In this document: piece by piece, positions 33,107 to 44,000 of the stretch | Layout of the letters: every line of letters begins with the position of its first letter | How positions within the stretch are numbered: the first letter of the stretch is position 1 | Source: DATAOG01 sp963782885 | GTDB taxonomy: Bacteria > Pseudomonadota > Alphaproteobacteria > Geminicoccales > Geminicoccaceae | DNA: 64,000 nucleotides | Direction of reading: 5' to 3' | Assembly (NCBI GenBank): GCA_963782885.1 | Contig: CAWALL010000013.1 | Location: forward strand, 186,001-250,000 | The notes under the pieces: model-generated | What the model was told of the DNA's origin: nothing | The model's input: only the letters and a program-made list of their open reading frames with translations | Databases searched by the model: none | Position numbers and translations under genes: made by a program

Positions 33107-35140
33107 TCAGGAGGCGTGCAGCTCCTCCTGACGGTGCGCGACCACGGTCTCGGCGAGCTTGTCCGGGACCGGGTTGAGGTGGTCGTAGCGCCAGTCGAAG
33201 AACGCGACCCCCTGGCTCAGCGAGCGCAGGCTGACGATCAGGTCGTGGATCTCCGCCTGGGGAATGTGCGCCGAGATCCGGTCCCAGCCGCTCCAGCCGT
33301 CCTTGGCGTCGTAGCCCAGGATCTGGCCGCGCTTCTGGCTGACCAGCGCCAGGGCCCGCGAGGTGTAGTCGGTCGGCACCGAGATCTCGACCGCGAGGAT
33401 CGGCTCGAGCAGCACCGGCTCGCAGGTCTTGAGGCCTTCGCGCAACGCCAGCGCGGTCGCCATCCTGAACGCGATCTCCGAGCTGTCGACGCTGTGGAAC
33501 TGGCCATCGAACAGCGTGACGCTGACGTCGACCACCGGGAAGCCGAGCGGCCCGCGCTGCAGGAACTCGCGGGCGCCGGCCTCAACCGCGGGGATGTACT
33601 GGCGCGGCACCGCCCCGCCCACGATCTTGTCGACGAACTCGAAGCCCTCGCCGCGCTGGCGCGGCCGGATCTCGATCTTGACGTCGCCGAACTGGCCGTG
33701 GCCGCCGCTCTGCTTCTTGTGCCGGCCGTGGCTCTGGGTGCCCTTGCGGATGGTCTCGCGATAGGCGGTGTGCGGCGGCCGGCCCTCGACGGCGATGTGG
33801 TACTTGGAGCGCATCCGGTCGAGCGCGACCCGCAGATGCATCTCGCCCTGGCCCCAGAGCAGGCTCTGCTGCAGCTCCGGGTCCTGCTCGAAGCGCAGGC
33901 TCGGATCCTCGTCGACCAGCTTGCCGATCGCGCCCGACAGCTTGACCTCGTCGTTGCGGTTCTCGGCCCGGAGCGCGAACGCGTACATCGGGGCGAGCGG
34001 CTCCGCGACCGGCAGCTCGACCGCCGCCGGTCCGGCGCCGTTGCCGAGCGTCTGCCCGGTCTTCGCCTCCTCGAGCCGGCCGAGGCCGACGATCTCGCCG
34101 GCGCCGGCGCTCGGTACGTTGTTGTGCTGGGCGCCGAACATCCGGTAGACGCCGCCGACCCGCATGCCGCCGAGCGTCATGCCGTCCTTGACCTCGCCGG
34201 CCCAGACCCGGGCCAGGCAGAGCTTGCCGGCGTGCGGCAGATGGTAGTTCTTGAGCACCTGGACCAGCGTGTCGCCGGACGGGTCGATCCCGATCCGGGC
34301 CGCGGTCACCGCCGGCGGCGGGGTCTCCCGGATCAGCGCCTCGAGCAGGCGCCGCACCCCCATGTCGCGCTCGGCCACGCCCATAAACACCGGCACGACC
34401 TGATCGGCGCCGAGCGTCTTTTGCATGTGCCGGAGGATGTCCTCGGCCGGCGGCTCCTGCTCCTCGAGCAGCATCTCCATCAGATCGTCGTCGAAGTCGG
34501 CGAGCGTCTCGAGCATCTCGGTGCGCGCCGCCTGTTCGCGCTCGCGGTACTCGTCCGGCAGCGCGATCAGCGCCGAGGGCGCGCCGTCGTTGTAGCTGTA
34601 GGCCTGCTCGGTCACGAGGTCGATGTAGCCGACCAGGCTGTCGGCGCGGCCGATCGCGTACTGATGCGGGATCACCGGCCGGTCGGACAAATCGCGCAGG
34701 CTCTGCAACAGATCGCGATAGGCGACCTCGGAGCGGTCCATCTTGTTGATGAAGATCAGATGCGGGATCTGGTGCGCGTCCAGGAACTTGAGCAACGGCG
34801 AGACGGTGATCATGCGCTCCAGGACCGGCTCGACCACGACCACCGCGGCGTCGACCCCGAGCAGGACGCTGCGGACCTCTTGCGCGAAATCGATCGCCCC
34901 CGGGCAGTCGAGGAAGGTGACGACGATGCCCTCGTGCTCGATCGTCGCGGCGTTGACCTCGGTGCTCATCTGGCGCTCGCGCGCCTCGGGCGAGGCGTCG
35001 CCGACGGTGTTGCCGTCGCCCGCCTTGCCCTTGCGCGCGGTCGCGCCGGCGACGAACAGCAGGCTCTCGAGCAGCGTGGTCTTGCCGGTCCCGTTGGGGC
35101 CGACGATCGCGACATTCCGGACCGAATCACCTGCGGCCAT
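33107..35140 (-). CDS. Elongation factor G-like protein (EF-G2 type)
   Basis: This protein of 677 residues has the five EF-G domains: GTPase at the front, then beta barrel, and domains III-V (KSGGHGQFGDVKIEIRP, GVAFFDWRYDHLNPVPDKLAE). The P-loop is GPNGTGKTTLLESLL rather than the usual AHIDAGKTT, and the G3 motif is DCPGAIDF, lacking the catalytic His of DxPGH; G4 NKMD is intact. This is the EF-G-like paralogue seen in many bacteria, whose role is unclear; it is unlikely to be the main translocase. Its GTPase activity may be low. Confidence 0.93.
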   Translation of the reverse strand: MAAGDSVRNVAIVGPNGTGKTTLLESLLFVAGATARKGKAGDGNTVGDASPEARERQMSTEVNAATIEHEGIVVTFLDCPGAIDFAQEVRSVLLGVDAAVVVVEPVLERMITVSPLLKFLDAHQIPHLIFINKMDRSEVAYRDLLQSLRDLSDRPVIPHQYAIGRADSLVGYIDLVTEQAYSYNDGAPSALIALPDEYREREQAARTEMLETLADFDDDLMEMLLEEQEPPAEDILRHMQKTLGADQVVPVFMGVAERDMGVRRLLEALIRETPPPAVTAARIGIDPSGDTLVQVLKNYHLPHAGKLCLARVWAGEVKDGMTLGGMRVGGVYRMFGAQHNNVPSAGAGEIVGLGRLEEAKTGQTLGNGAGPAAVELPVAEPLAPMYAFALRAENRNDEVKLSGAIGKLVDEDPSLRFEQDPELQQSLLWGQGEMHLRVALDRMRSKYHIAVEGRPPHTAYRETIRKGTQSHGRHKKQSGGHGQFGDVKIEIRPRQRGEGFEFVDKIVGGAVPRQYIPAVEAGAREFLQRGPLGFPVVDVSVTLFDGQFHSVDSSEIAFRMATALALREGLKTCEPVLLEPILAVEISVPTDYTSRALALVSQKRGQILGYDAKDGWSGWDRISAHIPQAEIHDLIVSLRSLSQGVAFFDWRYDHLNPVPDKLAETVVAHRQEELHAS

Positions 35141-35263
35141 GGCAATCTCCCAGGGTTGTTGCTGCGGCCGCCTGGACTTGTCTTCGCCACCTCCGGGCGG
35201 CGCCGACGGCCCTTGCCCGACCCGGCACTTTCGACAAGCCGTGCGTCGATGGCAACCGGAAAG

Positions 35264-37159
<1,896 letters not shown>

Positions 37160-37209
37160 GGCGGGCGCCACATAGCACGCCGCGGCGCCCCACCCAATCC
37201 CCCGCCCGC

Positions 37210-37538
37210 CGCTGGCATCTGACCTTCGCCTGGCTGTTCGCGGGCGCGATCGTGGTCTACGGCCTCTGGAGCCTCGCGAACGGCCGCCTATTACGAGAGC
37301 ATCGATCTGCTCGACGCATTCCATCCGCAGACCATCCTCGCCTGCGCCAGGAACGACAGCGTCCTGCCGATCGGCCACGGCGCGCCCTTGCGCCTGCGGG
37401 GTCGAACGCCAGCTCGGCTAGAAACACGCGAAGTTCATCATGCGCATCGAGGCGGTCGCGAGCCTGGCCGGCACCGGCCGCGGCCAGGGCGGCTTCCGGG
37501 AGGACGTCGCCGACGACGACTGGTACGCGGGCATCTAG
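37210..37538 (+). pseudogene. Scar joining a cytochrome b561-type fragment to a molybdopterin oxidoreductase C-terminus
   Basis: The first 78 bp read RWHLTFAWLFAGAIVVYGLWSL, a cytochrome b membrane helix. From 37289 the reading becomes YYESIDLLDAFHPQTILACARND and GHGAPLRLR, the C-terminal part of sulfite oxidase-like molybdopterin proteins. One extra G near 37396-37401 shifts the frame into VERQLG, a TAG at 37419 replaces a tyrosine codon, and the rest continues KHAKFIMRIEAVASLAGTGRGQGGF to TAG 37536. In related genomes these genes are neighbours; here a deletion fused their remains. Confidence 0.75.
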
Positions 37539-37614
37539 CAGACGAGCCCGGTCCCCCTTTGCGCTTTGGCCCTTGCTCCCCTCCGGGACGGGCCCGACCA
37601 GCCCGATCGCGGCC

Positions 37615-37921
37615 CCTGAGCGTCCTTGTCGACAGCTCCGTCTGGACCGCTCGTCTGAGAGGCGCCCGGACGCGTGAGACCGCCATGTCCGACGCGCTGC
37701 GGTCTTCCTTGGATCCCGAGCGCGGACAGCGCGACGGCATGGCCGGTCCCAGTCTCCTGGTGGCGATCCCGCGCCAGCGGACGTCCGCCAGCGCACTCCA
37801 GAATTCAGCGCGAAGCCGGATATCAGACCGTTGCAAGTCCAACCTTATGGTCGCCCTGCGCCGTCGCCGGGACTGCAAATTCCACTCTCTAGACGAGGAT
37901 TACTTACACTTGCTGTTGTAA
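37615..37921 (+). pseudogene. Degenerate VapC-like PIN relic
   Basis: The frame reads LSVLVDSSVWTARLRGARTRETAM, the typical PIN start, and ends with DCKFHSLDEDYLHLLL, resembling the last PIN strand. The middle (about 60 residues) has lost recognisable PIN sequence and lacks the central acidic residues, and no start codon or antitoxin is present. It is most likely a decayed toxin gene. Confidence 0.55.
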
Positions 37922-38040
37922 GGCCGGTCTTATCATCTCATATTGTGGTTGAAGGACCGGCGCCGCGATCGTCCGCATAGGAAGAACTTGTGGGTTTCCA
38001 ATGAATTGGGCGTGTACGTCTCCGTCGGCGAAAGCCTGAC

Positions 38041-39835
38041 ATGGCGGAGTCGGAATCGATTCGGCACTTCTGATCGGGGGGCGACTCGAGCAGCGCCATC
38101 CTGACGCGGGGCCTGCTCGATGAGGCGAGTGCCGGCCTGGTCGATCTGGTTCATGTCGACGAGCTGCTGCCGGCCCTCGAGCGGCTGGCGAGCGAAGCGT
38201 TCGATGTCATCCTGTTCCGATCGGCGGCGCTGGCAGACGCCGGCAGCGAGCGCATCGATCGCCTGCTTTTGCAGGAGCCCGGCGTCCCCGTCATCGTGCT
38301 TGCCTTGTTGACTGACGCGGATCTCGCCTTGCCCATGATCCGATACGGAGCGCAGGATTTCTGGGTCAACGGCAGAGACACCGTGGAGACGTTGCTGCGC
38401 GCAATGCGCTTCGCCATCGAGCGCAAGCCACGGCTGCAGCGTCTCGCCTACCAGGCCAACTACGATCTGCTGACCGACCTTCCGAACCGCTATCTCTTCG
38501 GGGATCGCCTGGCCCACGCCGCGGTTCGCGCCAAGCGGCAGAAGAGCCCGCTGGCCGTGCTGTACCTCGACGTCGATGGCTTCAAGGGGGTCAACGATCG
38601 GCTCGGCCATCTCGCGGGCGACCACGTCCTGCGCGCCATCGCCGAGCGGCTGACCAGCATCGCGCGCGAGTCCGATACCGTGGCCCGCGTCGGCGGCGAC
38701 GAGTTCGCCATCGTCCTCGAAAGCCTCGCCCAGGTGGAGGATGCCGCCACGGTGGCGCAGAAGATCCTGACGGCGCTCGCCGAGCCCTTCGTCGAGAGCA
38801 ATCAGCGTTTCGATCTGACCTGCAGCATCGGCATCAGCTTCTTCCTCCTCGATGGTAACGATGCCGCGAGCCTGCTCGATCACGCCGACCGGGCGATGTA
38901 TCGCGCCAAGCAACTCGGCGGCAATCGCTACAGCCAATGCACCGAAGACCTCGGTCCGCCGGCCTTGAACCGGTTCCACCTGGTGTCCGCGCTGCAGACC
39001 GCGCTGGCGCGTTCGGAGTTCCGGCTATTCTTCCAGCCAAGTCAATCTGGCGTCGGGCACGCTCCAGGGTGTCGAAGCGCTGCTCCGCTGGCAGCACCCG
39101 GAGCAGGGCCTGATCGGGCCCCAGAGTTTCATCGCGGTCGCTGAAGACAGCGTGCTGATCGATCCGCTCGACGCCTGGGTGCTGCGCAGCGCCTGCGCGC
39201 AGTTGAAGCGTTGGCAGGATGCCGGCCTGCCGGCTCTCAGCATGAGCATCAACCTGTCCGCACGCCAGCTCGTCAATCCTGGCCTGGCCGCGCTGGTCGC
39301 CTCGGTCCTTGAGGACGCGGGTCTGCAGCCCGAACAGCTGGATCTCGAGCTCAAGGAGGCGGCGCTGATCCAGGACTACACAGCCAGCGCCACGACGTTG
39401 GCCGAGCTCAAAGAACTCGGCACCCAAGTGTCGCTGGACGACTTCGGCAACGGCGGCACGTCGGCGATCAGCTACCTGCGGCGCCTGCCGGTCGACGCCA
39501 TCAAGCTGGACCGCAGCTTGATCAGCGAGGCCGGCCATCCGGGCGTCGAGCGGATCGTCGCGCTGGCGCTCACCGAACTCGCGCACAGCCTGGCGATCAA
39601 GGTGGTCGCCGAGGGTGTCGAGACCGCCGACCAGCTGTCCTTTCTGCGTGAAGCCGGCTGTGACGTCATCCAGGGTTATCTCGTCAGCCCGCCGCTCGAC
39701 GTCGACGCCACCACCGCCTGGCTCGGCCGTGCGCCGCCGGTCCTGCCGAACCGCGCCACGGGTGCGGTCCTAAGGAAGCGACCGCCCTCGAGACGGAAGT
39801 CAGCCCCGAAAGAGGGCAGCACACGCCCAAGCTGA
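38041..39835 (+). pseudogene. REC-GGDEF-EAL cyclic-di-GMP protein, frameshifted
   Basis: A receiver-like region (VILFRSAALADAGSERIDRLLL, PVIVLALLTDADLALPMIRYGAQDFWVNG) is followed by an intact GGDEF domain (DVDGFKGVNDRLGHLAGD; inhibitory site RESD; active site RVGGDEF) and an EAL domain (GVEALLRWQHP, SINLSARQL, SLDDFGNGGTSA, IKLDRSL, VAEGVET). Around 39040 two bases are missing after FFQP, so EAL lies in another frame. The N-terminus is also broken near the G run 38076-38081, with a TGA at 38071. Both catalytic sites are complete, so a repaired gene could make and degrade cyclic di-GMP. Confidence 0.82.
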
Positions 39836-39899
39836 GCCCTGCGGCCGTTTCCCCATCCCGTGCCATCGTTGCGGTTCCCGAGCTCGCTGGCCCGCCTCA

Positions 39900-40883
39900 T
39901 CAGACCCGGTGATAATCCCGGTACCAGGCGACGAAGCGGGGCAGGCCCTGCTCGATCGGGGTCCGGGGCTCGAAGCCGAGGTCGCGCCGGCTCGTCTCGA
40001 TGTCGGCGCAGGTGCGGACGACGTCGCCGGGCGGCAGGGGCGCGAGGCGGATCTCGGCGCGCTTCTCGAGCGCCTCCTCGAGCACCGAGACGAAATGGCG
40101 GAGCGGTACGGGCCGGTGGTTGCCGAGGTTGTAGAGTTTGTGCGGCGCCTCGCCGTCGGCCGAGGGCGGCCGGTCCAGGGCGGCGAGCACGCCGGCCGTG
40201 ATGTCGTCGACGTAGGTGAAATCGCGCTCCATCTCGCCGTCGTTGTAGAGCGTGATCGGCCGGCCGGCGGTGATCGCGTCCGCGAACAGGAAGGCCGCCA
40301 TGTCCGGCCGGCCCCAGGACCCGTACACGGTGAAGAAGCGCAGCCCGGTCGCGGGGATGCGATACAGATGGCTGTAGCAGTGGCTCATCAGCTCGTCCGC
40401 CCGCTTGGTCGCGGCGTACAGCGAGATCGGCCGGTCGACCCGGTCCTCGACCGCGAACGGGGTCTTGGTGTTGCCGCCGTAGACCGAGCTCGAGCTGGCA
40501 TAGACCAGATGGCGCAGCGCCGGCAGCTCGTGCCGGCAGACCTCGAGCATCACCATCTGACCCACGAGGTTGCTCCGGACGTAGTCGAACGGCGCCTTGA
40601 GCGAATGCCGGACGCCGGCCTGCGCCGCGAGATGGACGACGCCCGTGATCTCGTCCCGCCGGCGGCGGGCGAGGCCCTGGATCGCCTCCAGGTCGGCGAC
40701 GTCGGCCTGCTCGAAGACGAAGCCGGCGTGCGCCCCCAGGCGCTCGAGCCGCGCCCGCTTCAGCGCCGGGTCGTAGTAGCTGTTCAGGTCGTCGACGCCG
40801 AGCACCAGCTCGTCGCGGGCGAGCAGGGCCATGCTGACGTGATAGCCGATGAAGCCGGCGCTGCCGGTGACCAGAATCGTCAT
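39900..40883 (-). CDS. NAD-dependent sugar-nucleotide epimerase (UDP-glucuronate 4-epimerase type)
   Basis: This protein of 327 residues is an extended short-chain dehydrogenase with NAD motif GSAGFIGYHV, catalytic YAATKRAD (Tyr-x3-Lys) preceded by YASSSSVYGGNTKTPF, and GLRFFTVYGSWGRPDMAAFLF, typical of UDP-glucuronate 4-epimerases. It would make UDP-galacturonate for polysaccharide or lipopolysaccharide. It follows the lpd gene after 257 bp, and its ATG overlaps the stop of a repeat-encoded leader frame (ATGA). Confidence 0.93.
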   Translation of the reverse strand: MTILVTGSAGFIGYHVSMALLARDELVLGVDDLNSYYDPALKRARLERLGAHAGFVFEQADVADLEAIQGLARRRRDEITGVVHLAAQAGVRHSLKAPFDYVRSNLVGQMVMLEVCRHELPALRHLVYASSSSVYGGNTKTPFAVEDRVDRPISLYAATKRADELMSHCYSHLYRIPATGLRFFTVYGSWGRPDMAAFLFADAITAGRPITLYNDGEMERDFTYVDDITAGVLAALDRPPSADGEAPHKLYNLGNHRPVPLRHFVSVLEEALEKRAEIRLAPLPPGDVVRTCADIETSRRDLGFEPRTPIEQGLPRFVAWYRDYHRV

Positions 40884-40886
40884 CGC

Positions 40887-40976
40887 GCCACGATCGCCAT
40901 GGGTGCCACGATCGTCATGGGTGCCACGATCGTCATGGGTGCCACGATCGTCATGGGTGCCACGATCGTCATGGGT
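40887..40976 (-). repeat. Five tandem 18-bp repeats directly upstream of the epimerase gene
   Basis: The unit GCCACGATCGTCATGGGT occurs five times head to tail (the first copy has one change, GCC for GTC). On the minus strand each unit encodes MTIVAP with its own ATG, so the array reads (MTIVAP)4 MAIVAR then TGA, and that TGA overlaps the epimerase ATG. The unit resembles the first codons of the epimerase (ATGACGATTCTGG). The leader frame may run from an upstream start near 41086. It could set expression by coupled translation; this is inferred. Confidence 0.85.
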
Positions 40977-41140
40977 GGACGCCTTTCCTCGCGAGCGCGC
41001 GCCAGTGCCTGACTGGACCGCGCCGCGGCTCCGTCCTGGTGGCCAACCGTAACCTCATCGTTCAGCCGGCATCCCTTCGCCGCCATGAGTTCGAGCCCCC
41101 CGAGCCGGATCGGTCGGGTTGGGAGAGCGCCCGCAGGCGC

Positions 41141-42550
<1,410 letters not shown>

Positions 42551-42588
42551 CCACCGTCTCGTCGCAAAGGTTCGCTCAAACCGTCGCC

Positions 42589-43977
42589 TCAGACCTCCAG
42601 CATCAGCCGCTCCGGCGCCTCGATGCAATCCTTGACCCGGACCAGGAAGCCCACCGCCTCGCGGCCGTCGACGATCCGGTGATCGTAGGACAGCGCCAGG
42701 TACATCATCGGCCGGATCGCGATCTCGCCCTTCACGACCACCGGCCGCTCCTGGATCTTGTGCATGCCGAGGATGCCGACCTGGGGCGGGTTGAGGATCG
42801 GCGCGCTCATCAGCGAGCCGTAGACGCCGCCGTTGGAGATCGTGAAGGTGCCGCCCATCAGGTCTTCCATCGCGAGCTTGCCGTCGCGCGCGCGGGCGCC
42901 GAGCTCGGTGATCGTCTTCTCGAGCTCGGCGAAGCCCAGCTGATCGGCATCCCGCACCACCGGCACGACCAGCCCGGACGGCGTGCCGACCGCGACCCCG
43001 ACGTCGTAATGGTGCTTGTAGACGATCTCGTCGCCGTCGATCTCGGCGTTGACCGCGGGGAACGCCTGGAGCGCGTTGATCGACGCCTTGACGAAGAACG
43101 ACATGAAGCCGAGCCGGATGCCGTGGCGCTGCTCGAACGTGTCGCGATAGCGCTGGCGCAGCGCCATCACCGCGCTCATGTCGGCCTCGTTGTAGGTGGT
43201 CAGGATCGCGGCGGTGTTCTGCGCCTCCTTCAGGCGCTCGGCGATCCGCCGCCGCAGCCGGGTCATCTTGACCCGCTCCTCGCGGCCGGTCGCGGGCCGC
43301 GGCTGGGCCGCCGGCGCTCGCGCGGCAGGTGCAGGCTCCGGCTCGGGCGCCCGCTGCGCCGGCCGTGCCGGCTTCGCCGCTGCCGCCTCGGGCGCCGGCG
43401 CTGCGGTCTCGGGCTCCGGCTCGGGCGCCGGCGCCGGCGCCGCGCGCGCACCCGGCGAGGGCGCGGCCTCGGCCTGCTCGGAGCGCGCCGGCCGGCTGTC
43501 GGCCGCCGGCGCCGCCTTGCTCCTCAGCCTGGCCTCGACCGCGGCCAGCACGTCGCCCTTGGTCAGGTTGCCCTTGGGGCCGCTCGCGGGAATGCTCGCC
43601 GGATCGAGGCCGTGCTCCTCGAGCAGCTTGCGGACCGCGGGCGACAGGGCACCGGTGCCGCGGCCATTGTCCCCGTCTGCCGCCGCCTCGGGCTCGGCCG
43701 CCGGGGCGCGCGCGGGCGCCGCCGGGCGCGCGGTCGCCCCGTCCTGGGCGATCGTGCCGAGCAGCGCGCCGACCTCGACCTCGCCGCCCTCGTCGACCAC
43801 GATCTCGGCCAGCGTGCCGCTCGCCGGCGCGTTGAACTCGAGCGTGACCTTGTCGGTCTCCAGCTCGACGATCGGCTCGTCGGCGGTGACCGGCTCGCCG
43901 ACCTGCTTGAACCATTTGGCGACGGTCGCCTCGGTGACCGATTCGCCGAGGCTCGGCACGCGAATTTCGACGCTCAT
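42589..43977 (-). CDS. sucB: 2-oxoglutarate dehydrogenase E2, dihydrolipoyl succinyltransferase
   Basis: This protein of 462 residues starts with a lipoyl domain (VPSLGESVTEATVAKW; lipoylated Lys in VELETDKVTLEF), then an Ala/Pro-rich linker, a peripheral-subunit-binding domain (LSPAVRKLLEEHGLDPASIPASGPKGNLTKGDVLAAV) and the acyltransferase domain (MTRLRRRIAERLKEAQNTAAILTTYNEADMSA; active site YDHRIVDGREAV). It transfers succinyl groups to CoA. A second long Ala/Glu/Pro-rich linker of about 90 residues separates binding and catalytic domains, longer than in E. coli. Confidence 0.97.
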   Translation of the reverse strand: MSVEIRVPSLGESVTEATVAKWFKQVGEPVTADEPIVELETDKVTLEFNAPASGTLAEIVVDEGGEVEVGALLGTIAQDGATARPAAPARAPAAEPEAAADGDNGRGTGALSPAVRKLLEEHGLDPASIPASGPKGNLTKGDVLAAVEARLRSKAAPAADSRPARSEQAEAAPSPGARAAPAPAPEPEPETAAPAPEAAAAKPARPAQRAPEPEPAPAARAPAAQPRPATGREERVKMTRLRRRIAERLKEAQNTAAILTTYNEADMSAVMALRQRYRDTFEQRHGIRLGFMSFFVKASINALQAFPAVNAEIDGDEIVYKHHYDVGVAVGTPSGLVVPVVRDADQLGFAELEKTITELGARARDGKLAMEDLMGGTFTISNGGVYGSLMSAPILNPPQVGILGMHKIQERPVVVKGEIAIRPMMYLALSYDHRIVDGREAVGFLVRVKDCIEAPERLMLEV

Positions 43978-44000
43978 GGCGGGGTCCGTTCCGTTGCCGC

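Noticed and set aside
37252..37677. Intact gene of 141 codons in the plus strand
   Set aside because: The frame crosses the cytochrome/molybdopterin scar and becomes Arg/Ser-rich; conserved protein pieces are found in two other frames with a stop codon between them.
40887..40976. CRISPR-like short repeats
   Set aside because: The 18-bp units are directly adjacent without spacers and no cas genes are present.
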